A stretch of DNA of 64,000 bases from Eleginops maclovinus (Eukaryota > Chordata > Actinopteri > Perciformes > Eleginopidae). A program made the position numbers and the translations under genes. Under the pieces are notes generated by a model, which made no database searches, was not told where the DNA came from, and saw only the letters and a list, made by a program, of their open reading frames with translations. Where the stretch lies: contig NC_086353.1 of assembly GCF_036324505.1 (NCBI RefSeq), positions 188,501 through 252,500 of the forward strand, given 5' to 3'. Within the stretch, counting starts at the first letter, position 1; each line of letters starts with the position of its first letter. Of this stretch, positions 52,010-64,000 are shown piece by piece.

Positions 52010-53992
52010 TTTCCATAGCATTAATGTTCGCCTTTTACTTCAAAAATCATAAGGTGGTGTTAATATGTCTAAATAATATTTGATAATATTTCAAAATCGA
52101 ACGAGATAATACATTTATTAGCTTTTCGTCAACAGATGTAGGAAACAAAATGTGGTTCAGAATAACTTCTACAAATGCTATAATATGTCCTCTGCTCCAA
52201 AACCTATACTCCTGCACTGTGCCTCTGTGTACTGCAGGTGGGTATCATCTTCATGCATCAGGCTGCTTCTCTATGAAGCACACAACAATGGGAATAATTA
52301 CCTCGAGTTTGATGTCCTCAGATCGTCTGCCAGTCGTCAGCGGTGTAAGCCTGCAATAAACAGAAAAGCACAAAAGAACAAGTTGAATCAACCATCAGTG
52401 TCATCACGGAAGAAGGGGCAGGTCGCTGCCTGACACACAGCGCCAAGGGGAGGATAATTAGAAGAGAGCGCCCCTGATTGGTGCATTTGTCTACATCAAA
52501 GACGGCTAAGTGGGATACGAAGCAGCTGGGCAGGCTCTACACCGAGGAACAAAGCAGCAAGACACAATCAGAGATATCAGATGAAAATATAACTGCGCTG
52601 TGAAGACTTCCTTCATACAGGCAGCTCGTAATGTGAGCAAGCAGCCTCAAAATAAACCTTGACATTTAGCAAAATAGCCCGATGTTGTGAATTATCAGGA
52701 AGGCAGTGTGAGGAAGAAGAAGTGGAGGGGGCGAGGGTAGCAGAGACATCAGCCTATGATGTAAAGACCAATGGTTTGACTGCGAGGCACGCTGGGAGGC
52801 TCTGGGAAAAGAGGGTGAATGCATAATTCGTGTTTCTTTCCTAAACAAGCACCATCAGACTGCTCAGCGTGAAACTGCAGCAGCAACGAGCCGCTCCAAA
52901 GTGTGAATCAATTTAATGGGATCAGTGTGACATGGAGCACAAGGGCGAGAAAGAACGAATAGACCTCGCTTGTCCTTCTGTGCGGCACATTATTCGAGGG
53001 GTTAGGAGGGCTTATGAGGCTTAAATGTCTCTTAAATGTTTAATATTTGTCATGAGTAAGTGATGCCACCACTGTCCCCCCATGTTTCTTCTGGGGTAAA
53101 TTAGAAACCTCCTGCTGGGAGAAATGTCAAAATCACAGAGTCCTAATTTGTCAGAGTTACATGCAGTAGCTGGTTTAAGGCACTTCCACATTGGCTTCGT
53201 TATTTGGACTTGCTAGAGTCTAGTTGATGCAGTAATTCATGTATGTATTACAGTCCAGGTTGAGGTATTCAGACATATCTCAGTCTGCATGAATTTCCCC
53301 TCTGTGTGTTTTGAAAGTGGCATGTTTGCTCATAAAGTTATGTTAACAAATGTAGAAGTAATCAACCTGTGTTCAGTATTGCGTCCAAAGAAGTCCGTAA
53401 TACATGACAAATGGAAAATGGAAGGAGGAGCATTGTTCTGAGCTAGTGTTGGGCAGTATGATCCCTGGGTCTACTCCGATTTAATGTGTTGAATCTGATA
53501 AAACTCTATAAAATACAAGAGCTAAAGGAGGTCTAAGACTTCCAGAAATGATTGGTTTGGTTGTCGGCCATATTACTTTTCCTTTGTAGCATGAAGTTGT
53601 GCAAAATCACAGTAAGCTATTCTTGGATCACTCAGCTACTTTCTGATCTAACATCACCTGCTTTGACTTATAGTGTGTGTCATCGGCGTATAGTGTGTGC
53701 ATGCTTGTGTACTTCTGGGGGGGGTGTAGTCACTCCATTTGTCGTCCTGAAGGTTAGCCCTGGATAGAGAGCACCTTATCACAGAGGCATGCTGGGAATG
53801 GATGAGTCCATATGGGATCAGTGATCAGACATCAATCAAAAGCCATCTGTCAGGACATTCATCAGAGAGACTGACGGGGAAGTGAACGCTAACTTCATCC
53901 GTCTTCACGGGACTTAGAGGTGAGTTTGACACGCTGGTGACTACCAAACACAAGATAAATGGAGATGAATGAAGAGGAACCACACAGACACA

Positions 53993-53993
<1 letters not shown>
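52010..53993. other. Non-coding stretch; no gene seen
   Basis: No repeat or conserved peptide recognised. Confidence 0.5.

Positions 53994-54026
<33 letters not shown>
53994..54026 (+). repeat. (CA)n microsatellite
   Basis: CA run of about 33 bp, inverted relative to the GT run at 54149. Confidence 0.95.
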
Positions 54027-54027
<1 letters not shown>

Positions 54028-54148
54028 GACCTTTCATCTACACTACCTGCTGAACTACTGCTCACTTTGGCAGGTGATCTGTTACAATTATTGCCACTGT
54101 ATTTTCACCTTGATGAAGACACTGTGTCTCTAATCAAGACAGTGATGG

Positions 54149-54201
<53 letters not shown>
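54149..54201 (+). repeat. (GT)n microsatellite
   Basis: GT run of about 53 bp, complementary to the CA run 120 bp upstream. Confidence 0.95.
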
Positions 54202-54204
<3 letters not shown>

Positions 54205-56021
54205 GTTCTTTGACTTCTTAACGACACTGTGTGGCCCAACTTTAAACCCTAAGTTAGGATATTTTGAGCAAATCTTTAAGGTGCTGCTCAAGGCCTTTGA
54301 ACTTTGGAGTACAGGGTAGATGTAGGTTAGGTAGAGCACAGTTCTCTATTTCAAGTGTGTGCACAAATTCACATTTACACATTTGGCTAACTAAGACTAT
54401 TATTAGTATTAGTCTGGATTAGTTTAGTGTCGCAAATGCTTTCTAATAAGCCAAACATTTTACCTTCTGTGTTTAAAGGTTTCTAAATGTGACTTCCCCA
54501 TGGTCATTGCCAGCTGAAATTGACCAGTGGTTAAAGTTCTGCTCTAAAATATAGTTTCCTCTGCCTGAAATTAACGGCCCTCTGGGAGATTAAAAGACAT
54601 TGAACTGGCTGTTTTTTTTTAAATGGCCAGAGAGGGATGAACATGATCACTTTGGTGCCTGTATCCACTTTAAAAGATTATGACAGCTACCCGCAGCACT
54701 AAATGGCACACAGATTTGGGTGTTGAACAAGGAAAACTGCCATGTTTAATCACCATGTTTAAAACCAAAAACTCAAAGAACACAGAAGTACAACACCACA
54801 ATCAAATGTGTCTGGAAATTCCACATTATTTTGTCACCAGTATGTAAGCTCCGTGTCTAAAGGGATGTACACAACAAAATGTTCCACTGCTATTCTCGAG
54901 GAGTCTGCAGATGACGAGGAGACAGAGGTATTTGCCTCAGCAGGAGGGGAAACAACAGCAGACTGTGCTGAGGTTTGGAGTAGCTCATCCCAGAGAGGAG
55001 ATGCTTTAGATTGCAGCCTGTTATCCACAGTCCAGCAGACACCATACCGCTCCTTCACTCAACGACACTCCAGGTACCGCTGCCACCTAAGCATTTTCAA
55101 GAGCAACCCTGCTAGACTGGAAAAAATCTAAATGATACCTCCAAAAAGGGATGTACTGGAGTTAAGCTGACACGCATCAAAGTTTGTTTTCCTTTCTCAA
55201 AGTCTTTGGCAAGGACAACTCCGGGAGCTCTGCTGAGTTAACGGTTTATTTATGTCCTCATATGAGAGGATAAAAGAGGAAATGATAAGAATAAATGACA
55301 AAATAAAATGTCTGAAGGGAATATCAAATGATCTCGTCTCGGTAACACTAATGAAAGGTGAACTGCATAGAAGAAGATGAATGTGACAAACAATAACGAA
55401 ATAAAACAATGCAAAATAAACATTTTAAAAATAGAACAGCTGTCACAGAGTTTGAGATTAATAAGCAGACACTTTAAAAGCGGCACTTGTGCAATGGGAT
55501 CCAATCCAAGACCGTGGGTGATGCATTACGTAACATTATGGTGCACAGTTTTACATAATGCTCTTCTGAAGTACTTCAAATGATATATCTAGATAAACAA
55601 CTCACCTTTTGTGATGTCGTCCGCTTCAATCCCCTGATTCCTAAAGGTCTATTGAAGTCAGTTTATTTATGAATGGGGATATTAGTGTCTTCATAGGGTC
55701 AGAGCTTCAATACACAATTATGCATACAACAGATCTTTATTGATGTTGATGCTCTCATAGACTCTAATTATGTAAATTGCTGACCCCTTTTCAGAAAAAG
55801 GTCCAGCTTTAAGCTAATTTGAAGAGACTACTTTAGCCCATTATGTATCTCCAGCATAGTGTGAACCGTGGAAATAACAAGCACTGTTGGGGTTGCTCAT
55901 ATTGGGACCATTGATGGGGTCTGTAATTGGTTTATGGAGTGTGCACTTACACGTCACAATGATGATGAGCTTGTTGTTATGTCTATCGTACTGCCCGTTC
56001 AAACGCAATTGTTATTATGTT
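54202..56021. other. Non-coding stretch; no gene seen
   Basis: No repeat or conserved peptide recognised. Confidence 0.5.
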
Positions 56022-56400
56022 AAAGAGGTCCTGTTATGCTTTTTGAGGGTTTCCCTTTCCTGTAGTGTGTTGTATCGGTTTTAGTGCATGTAAATGGTCT
56101 GCAAAGGCTAAAATCCCTGTCTACCCAACAGAGGAAGTTTCTCTCCCACACAATTCTGCTTGTGCTGCAGCACCTCTCTTAACCCTCTGTCTAAACCAGA
56201 GACAAGACTGCTCTGATTGGTTAGCTGGTCGGCTCTGTGGTGATTGGTCAAACACCTAGAGATGTCATGCCCCTTGGTCTATCACCACAGAGCTACAGCT
56301 AACCAATCCGAGCAGACTGGGCTCTGGTTTCAGACAGAGGGTGAAAAGAGGTGCTGCAGCACAGGCAGTACGAGAAAAATAAAGAACGTTTTGAACACTA
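56022..56400 (+). mobile_element. TTAA-type non-autonomous repeat with long internal hairpin
   Basis: Left end TTAAAGAGGTCCTGTTATGC, followed by the CCTTTCCTGTAGTGTGTTGT and GTTTTAGTGCATGTAAATGG blocks. 56161-56243 is a near-perfect inverted repeat of 56281-56363 (arms about 83 bp, loop about 37 bp), both carrying TGTGCTGCAGCACCTCT on one strand or the other. No protein is encoded. The short frames shared with the 29-kb copy (CAAAPLLTLCL) arise from the arm read in either direction. Confidence 0.8.
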
Positions 56401-57600
56401 AAGCGTGTCGATAAATACAACTATGAAAGTGAAACTGAACGTAATATGTGCTCATTGAGGTACAGAACAAAACAGAAGAACATTTGGAAGATATTTTGTA
56501 CGACTTCACAACTCCCTACTAATGTTATCTATATCTCAGGTTGACTGAATGTTAAGCCTTGCCAGAACTTCCTCTTTGATGAATATCTAGCTTAATATTG
56601 GATGTGGCTCATCACGGAGACACAGACCTGGCAACAGATGAAGCTGCAAATGAAATGAGGTCCTTCATGTAAAAATAAAGATGAAGGATTTTACTGGTTT
56701 CAAAAGCTTTCATTAGAAATATCAGAAAGAGATCTGTGCAAATACTTTGACTAAGAAGAGGAACAATCCAGGCTAATGTTTTAAATGCTTTAAAGTCCCT
56801 TTGACAAATGGTAGAGTGTCATTTCATTCCACCTGCTTACTTTATGGAAAATAGGTGGGGAAATAGGTGCCTATCATCTGAAATGTACCCCCACATTGCT
56901 CCAACTTCTGACAACTTTTTCACTTTTCAGCTATTTATGTGAGATGAGTTATAGACATTTTCAAGATTGTAAAGCATCCTAAAGGTAGTAACTCCAAGGC
57001 ATTTCAAACACCAAACAACCAGTGCATTTGGCTTAGCAGGATCATTGGAAAGCAGTCACATAGCAACAGCTGTAGCCACAAACAACACTCTCTGCAAAGT
57101 GTTTCTCTCCCGCTGCCAGAAGAAAAGACGTGCCATTTGGACTCTACCATTCCTTCCCACCTGCTGCCTAATCTACGTCTGGGGAGGTCGCATTTAATCA
57201 CTCCTAAAAAACACATGCAATCAAAGTTTTACTGCATGCACGACACATTTAATCACAGGAACAGTAAACTCTAAGTAGAGGACATCTCCACTTGTGGTGT
57301 AATAGCTGCGCACGAGGAGATACAAATGTTTGTGTTAAGCACACTTTACCGCCCAGGGTCTTCACGCTTCAGTCCATTAAAGGAGGGATTGACTTCAAAA
57401 TTGGAAAATGATCTTCAAGTTGATGAAAGTTTGAGTTGCATAGCAACAGCAGCTGGCAAACAACTCATCCTCAGAGTATTCACGGAGTAGCGCTGGCTAA
57501 AAACAGACAGAGGATGAGACATGCTTCGTGGGGAGTCGGTCACATGGGAGGCACTAATGACAACAAGCAGATCGTGACCTCAAAATCCTCCCACTACCTT
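56401..57600. other. Non-coding stretch; no gene seen
   Basis: No repeat or conserved peptide recognised. Confidence 0.5.
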
Positions 57601-57830
57601 TAATATGTGCAATAATAAGGGGTACAGGAGTGAGTCCCAATCCGGAAATGAGTCAGCATTTAAGTAATTCCCGGTTCCCTCCCTTGAAGTCAATTTGTTT
57701 TAGGCAGATGGCCTCAGAAAGGGTCTTTGGTAAGTCAGTGATTACCCACCTGGTGAATGTCTGAAGATTTAACAAGTTTTAAATACAGCAGTTTAACAAG
57801 TGTCTAAAGGAGACGGCTAAAAGGCATCAG
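57601..57830 (+). repeat. Left flank of 72-bp array 2
   Basis: Diverged relative of 51115-51377: AGTGAGTCCCAATCCGGAAA, TGAGTCAGCATTTAAG and AAGTGTCTAAAGGAGACGGC. Confidence 0.6.
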
Positions 57831-58696
57831 GCCCAACATTAGCCTCCTTTAGCTTAGCAGTGGTGACGTGAAGTCATGTGACCGTGCTGTAGTTCCTTTA
57901 TAGCCCAACATTAGCCTCCTTTAGCTTAGCGGTGGTGACGTGAAGTCATGTGACCGTGCTGTAGTTCCTTTATAGCCCAACATTAGCCTCCTTTAGCTTA
58001 GCAGTGGTGACGTGAAGTCATGTGACCGTGCTGTAGTTCCTTTATAGCCCAACATTAGCCTCCTTTAGCTTAGCGGTGGTGACGTGAAGTCATGTGACCG
58101 TGCTGTAGTTCCTTTATATCCCAACATTAGCCTCCTTTAGCTTAGCAGTGGGGACGTGAAGTCATGTGACCGTGCTGTAGTTCCTTTATAGCCCAACATT
58201 AGCCTCCTTTAGCTTAGCAGTGGGGACGTGAAGTCATGTGACCGTGCTGTAATTCCTTTATAGCCCAACATTAGCCTCCTTTAGCTTAGCGGTGGGGACA
58301 TGAAGTCATGTGACCGTGCTGTAATTCCTTTATAGCCCAACATTAGCCTCCTTTAGCTTAGCAGTGGGGACGTGAAGTCATGTGACCGTGCTGTAGTTCC
58401 TTTATAGCCCAACATTAGCCTCCTTTAGCTTAGCGGTGGGGACGTGAAGTCATGTGACCGTGCTTTAATTCCTTTATAGCCCAACATTAGCCTCCTTTAG
58501 CTTAGCGGTGGGGACGTGAAGTCATGCGACCGTGCTGTAGTTCCTTTATAGCCCAACATTAGCCTCCTTTAGCTTAGCAGTGGGGACGTGAAGTCATGTG
58601 ACCGTGCTGTAGTTCCTTTATAGCCCAACATTAGCCGCCTTTAGCTTAGCGGTGGGGACGTGAAGTCATGTGACTGTGCTGTAGTTCCTTTATACC
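57831..58696 (+). repeat. 72-bp minisatellite array 2, 12 copies
   Basis: Same 72-bp unit as array 1, about twelve copies in register, most with GGTGGGGACGTGAAGTC or GGTGGTGACGTGAAGTC variants. Copies within the array are very similar, which suggests recent expansion. Confidence 0.95.
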
Positions 58697-58723
58697 CTAA
58701 TGGCCATATAGTGGTCTTAATTT

Positions 58724-58800
58724 GGGCGGCAGTAAAACAGTCTGTATAGGGCGTGTCTTGGAAACCAAAGGGTCGCCGGTTCAAGTCTCGATCGCACTAA
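58724..58800 (+). mobile_element. tRNA-like SINE head fragment
   Basis: GGCGGCAGTAAAACAGTCTG and CCGGTTCAAGTCTCGATCGC look like decayed box A and a good box B. The body of the 36.4-kb SINE does not follow. It lies immediately right of array 2. Confidence 0.5.
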
Positions 58801-59695
<895 letters not shown>

Positions 59696-60072
59696 CTCAT
59701 CCTCCACCGTAATGACCAAACTTGCAGCAGCTCCACACACACACACACATTAATCACTGCAGCAGTGTAGAGGGGAAGCCGGCGGTGTATTTCCCTCAGG
59801 GCAGCAATTCCTCTCCTTCTTCTTCTTCTACTGTTTCAGCTCAGCACCCTCACTGAGCAAATGTGGTTTCTGCACACAGAAGTCTTCTGTCAGTGTGTGT
59901 TTTTTGTCTTTGTGTGGCGGCGCCGTGTGAAGTGTGTATTCGCTGTGTTCTACAGAAGGCCGTAGTAACATAATGAGAGGAAAACAGTGTTGTTGCCGGG
60001 TAAGTTCCGTGGTAACATCTTAAATGAAACTAACCACTGACTCTTCATATTTCATTCCATGATGCTCTGGGT

Positions 60073-60117
60073 TGTGTGTGTGTGTGTGTGGTGTGTGTGT
60101 GTGTGTGTGTGTGTGTC
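60073..60117 (+). repeat. (GT)n microsatellite with GGT interruption
   Basis: GT run of about 45 bp with one phase break near 60090. Confidence 0.95.
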
Positions 60118-62829
60118 AAATTTGAGGGACTGTATTTGTGAGTATGCTTCCGTATTCTTCTATTGCACTACAGCACTTGTCTGACAGTTTTAGATTATAA
60201 GATAATATACGATGAAAAGTCAACTCATAAATATATATGGTTCAGAAATGAGCCATTATGTATAACAAGTACTCTAACTTTGGGGTCTTTCAGTCCTTTT
60301 GATGCCACTACTTTTGCTCCAGTAAGATGTTCAAAGCAGGACTAAAGAATCATAGTATTTCTACATTGTAAAACTAAAAGAAACTTGACATTTTGAATGC
60401 TGCTTTATATTCAGGCACTGTTAATCAAGCTCAGGTTAAGGAAAACATTGCTGATTGGGGACAGACACAAAATCAGTGACACTCAGAAGACATTGTTGGT
60501 GTCACACGGGTCTCCTAATGTAAGTGACGCTCCTCTGTGACAGACCTCCTCCCACCCTTTGTGCAGTTTCTATCCTTTCTTATTTTTGTCAACTGATATC
60601 TGTCGTCATTTTTACTTCTGTCCAAGACATATTTGTGCCATTGTGTGATGATTTCACATACTGTAGACTCAAATCAGGTCTTTTTTGGACATATGTATTA
60701 AGTTTTTGGTACATTCCAACTTCATTTAACTAACTGGGTCTTGTTTTTCGTTGTGACTTTATATATTGTTGACCCCTTCCAACCAACAATCAGAAATGTG
60801 TATTTGGTGTCTATGGTATGAATCTTAATAGAGTATTTGGATGCATGCAAGTACTTAGAAGGACCAAGACTTGAATGTCCAGCAGCATATTTCAGCAGCT
60901 GTGTTACACTACATGCTGTATCCTTGAGAACAACCGATAACACACATCTGACAATAACCCACAGGTCACATTTACCTTCTGAAATACCAGGTGAGGATTC
61001 AGCAAAACAAGCCCCTGTTCTGACAACATGCGAGCAGCAATTTGCAACCTGAAATCCTCCCCTCTCTCATTAATGTTGACGTCTTTAACAAATCAAAGTA
61101 AGTACCATAATTAAGACTCATTCCTGAGCATGGGAGAGTCTCGCAGGTTTGTTTACAATTTGCAAACAACAGTCATTATTTATGTTCTCTGTGTAATGGT
61201 TACAGCAGACAGCAATACGTGTGTCTCTATGTGTCTGTCCCTGACACATTTTAAGGACGGACAATAGATCCTCAGAGACGTGTGGTTATTAACCAGAAAC
61301 ACATTTCAAACATATCTGATTTAGTTGTGGCCACAAAACAGATTTGCTTTGTTGTTGGTGGGTTTGAATGTGTGTCTGGGATTGGAGGGGAGCAGGGTGC
61401 AATGGAAACCCAACAGAAAGGAGGCAGCAAACACACCAAAAAGGCCAAACATTATATAAGTTGAGAGTATTTAAAATTCTATAGTCTCCTTTTTGGTGAA
61501 ACAGTCCCCAGTGTTCTTTAATGAAAGTTATATGTGTGTTACTCGTGAACCTAAAACGTTCTTTATTTAATATGCAGAGCAGAGGGATTGCTTCCACATG
61601 TTGACAGGCTTAGCCGCCATTGGGACAGACACTGACACTCACATGCACTGAAACACACACTCAGACAAAACACAGAAGCTCGGGTTATTACACACACAGG
61701 AGGGACTTCATTCTCTGCTCAAGTAGAAATGAATTCACTACATCCAGATCCTACAACTCAAATATAGTTAGTTACTAATATATTAGAAAATGGTTTGGAA
61801 TGAGCGGTAATTATCAGTATTGGTCATTAGTTAGTGTTTTTTTTAAAGCTTTACCAAACTTTAACCCTCTGAGGTATATCCTTTCATATCATGCAATGAA
61901 CCATAATCAGATCAACACTATTGATCTAACATAGATCATGTGAATCTACTTCAAACACAGACACATAATCATTAAAGACATCCATTAGTTAAATTTAGAA
62001 GCTTCATGAAGTCTCTGTTCAGCTTATGCTTCGCCAAGGCGCTTCCACATTGCTGTGTAATGTCTTTGCACTTCCGGTTAAGGCATACTTGCTTAGCATT
62101 GCCAACTTCAGCAAACTTAAAATACCAAGTACACAGTTTCTAAGCTTTTGAATGAACTGTTGTTAAGTGATACAAGTTTTACAGGCGACAAACTCCCTAT
62201 TTTGATTACCAATTTGTGATTAATTTAACATTCGCTAGCTAGCTTGCTACATGGGTATCTAATATAAGCCAGCTAACTACGTATATAGGTAGTGAACGTC
62301 TGCTAGCTCAATATAGCACACTCACTGTTGATTGAGTTGGGGTTAACTTGTCTTTCCAAATTTAAATACGGTGGATTCTAGCAGTGCGTTTTATATGGAA
62401 TGAGCTTTATTTTGGAGTCTGACTGGCTGATATGTTCTGGTAGGCTATGTATCGCAGCGCCTTATAGCAAGAGCCAACTACAACACAAGACACTACAGAG
62501 TGTGAGAGGTAAATGGAGCTCTGCCTCAGCAACAAATAGCCCTCCTCTCTGAAGAGTCTCTTCAAAGCACTAATAGTCTTCATCCTCGTCTCGTTTTGTT
62601 CCTTGTCTGTTTTCTTGGGCTTCTTTTTCATGACCTGCCTCTCCTGCAGTCCTTTTCTCCACGCTGTCTCTGCTTTAAGGTTACAGGGTACATTAAGCCT
62701 CCCCACTTTTGTTTTTCACCTCATTTACCAATGCTTCCTCCTTGGTTCCTCCCTTATTCCCTCCTCTTCACCACTATTAGGTTCTTGCTGCACTGCAACA
62801 TGCAGGTCCAGTTGTTTTGTAAGTTAAAC
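60118..62829. other. Non-coding stretch; no gene seen
   Basis: AT-rich single-copy-looking sequence. No conserved peptide or repeat recognised. Confidence 0.5.
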
Positions 62830-63008
62830 TAACTAATTTAGTTCCTTGTCTGGACACATTAATATGGAATTGGTTGGTAGCTTGAAATAAGGTCTCGGTT
62901 CAACACAAGCTGAAGAGATTTTAATGTTTGTTCTGCAACATAAAATACAATAAAGGATCCTACTGGTGAATTTCAAGTGTCTGAATAAGACGACTGAACG
63001 TCATCACG
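62830..63008 (+). repeat. Left flank of 72-bp array 3
   Basis: Shares AACACAAGCTGAAGAGATTT, a TGTTTGTTCTGCAACATAAA-like block and AAGTGTCTGAATAAGACGAC with the left flank of array 1. Confidence 0.65.
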
Positions 63009-63572
63009 CCCAACATTAGCCTCCTTTAGCTTAGCGGTGGTGACGTGAAGTCATGTGACCTTGCTGTAGTTCCTTTATAGCCCAACATTAGCCACCTTTA
63101 GCTTAGCACTGGTGACGTGAAGTCATGTGACCGTGCTGTAGTTCCTTTATAGCCCAACATTAGCCACCTTTAGCTTAGCACTGGTGACGTGAAGTCATGT
63201 GACCGTGCTGTAGTTCCTTTATAGCCCAACATTAGCCACCTTTAGCTTAGCACTGGTGACGTGAAGTCATGTGACCGTGCTGTAGTTCCTCTATAGCCCA
63301 ACATTAGCCACCTTTAGCTTAGCACTGGTGACGTGAAGTCATGTGACCGTGCTGTAATTCCTTTATAGCCCAACATTAGCCGCCTTTAGCTTCGCGGTGG
63401 TGACGTGAAGTCATGTGACCGTGCTGTAGTTCCTCTATAGCCCAACATTAGCCTCCTTTAGCTTCGCGGTGGGCATGTGAAGTCATGTGACCGTGCTGTA
63501 GTTCCTTTATAGCCCAACATTAGCCGCCTTTAGCTTAGCGGTGGGCATGTAAAGTCATGTGACCGTGCTGTG
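63009..63572 (+). repeat. 72-bp minisatellite array 3, about 8 copies
   Basis: Same unit. Array-specific variants: GCCACCTTTAGCTTAGCACT in copies 2-5, and GGTGGGCATGTGAAGTC in the last copies. Confidence 0.95.
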
Positions 63573-64000
63573 GTATTGTGGATAAGCAATGCAGCCATAC
63601 TCCTGTCCCAGTCAGCTCTTCTGTGACAGTGACGATAGAGAAGTAAGCAAATCATGCAAGAAGTTTTCATTTTGTTTAGTTGTCATATTTCCAATGTGCT
63701 CTCATTCTGAAGAAAAAACCCTCTCTAATATTGCACCTTCTTATCATCTTTCACTCCTCATTACACTGCGCTGCCATCCTCACTCAACTGCTGCTGTGGT
63801 GCCAGGACAACACAGAGCTTTCAGAGAAATCTGCTACATATTTTACAGCATGCAGCCTCGAGCCATAACTCATCTTCTGGCAGTGCAGAAAGTACTATGA
63901 TGCTGTTTGTGTGCATAACTTGTTCTTCGCAACCACCAATCCAAAAGGTCAGCCTCTGAGAAAGCTGTGTGTGCCATCAACACACATCTGGAGTGTTTCC
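63573..64000. other. Non-coding edge of window; no gene seen
   Basis: No repeat or conserved peptide recognised. Confidence 0.5.

Overview
This window looks like nuclear DNA from a teleost fish, probably a spiny-rayed species. The evidence is one recognisable vertebrate gene split by short introns, several (CA)n and (TCTA)n microsatellites of unusual length, and short mobile elements of types common in fish: a tRNA-headed SINE, 5'-truncated LINE ends, and TTAA-type and hAT-like non-autonomous elements. No bacterial, viral or organellar genes were seen.

The only protein-coding gene I can support is elfn2 (extracellular leucine-rich repeat and fibronectin type III domain containing 2), on the minus strand at about 3,558-9,408. 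Four coding exons (9,217-9,408; 7,239-7,388; 5,645-6,639; 3,558-5,190) join in frame with GT-AG introns and give a 989-residue single-pass membrane protein. In order it has a signal peptide, LRRNT, leucine-rich repeats, LRRCT, an FN3 domain, a transmembrane helix and a long cytoplasmic tail that ends in a KVQF protein phosphatase 1 docking motif. The reported mammalian ELFN2 coding region is a single exon, so the three introns are notable, and so is the repeat-expanded tail (His-Pro-Gln, Gly and Gln tracts).

Layout: 1-3.56 kb is the 3' flank or 3' UTR side of elfn2. 3.56-9.5 kb is the gene; intron 1 carries a 5'-truncated SINE that runs into a 0.58-kb TCTA array. From 9.5 kb to 64 kb (about 54 kb upstream of the gene) I see no convincing coding exon. 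That stretch holds repeats and single-copy DNA: a local duplication (15.6-16.1 kb), a frameshifted LINE fragment (19.6-20.3 kb), a 40-bp minisatellite (22.4-23.5 kb), an hAT-like element with target-site duplication (26.6-27.3 kb), repeated copies of a TTAA-type element (one with an 83-bp-arm hairpin at 56.2 kb), a full-length SINE (36.4-36.8 kb), a small TIR element (45.2-45.4 kb), LINE 3' ends (21.5 and 50 kb), and three arrays of the same 72-bp minisatellite (51.4, 57.8 and 63.0 kb).

I did not find a clearly new biological system. The observations most worth a second look are the three dispersed 72-bp arrays with shared left flanks and dense TGACGTGA/CATGTG motifs, and the intron-split elfn2 whose introns 2 and 3 are bounded by AGGT on both sides.
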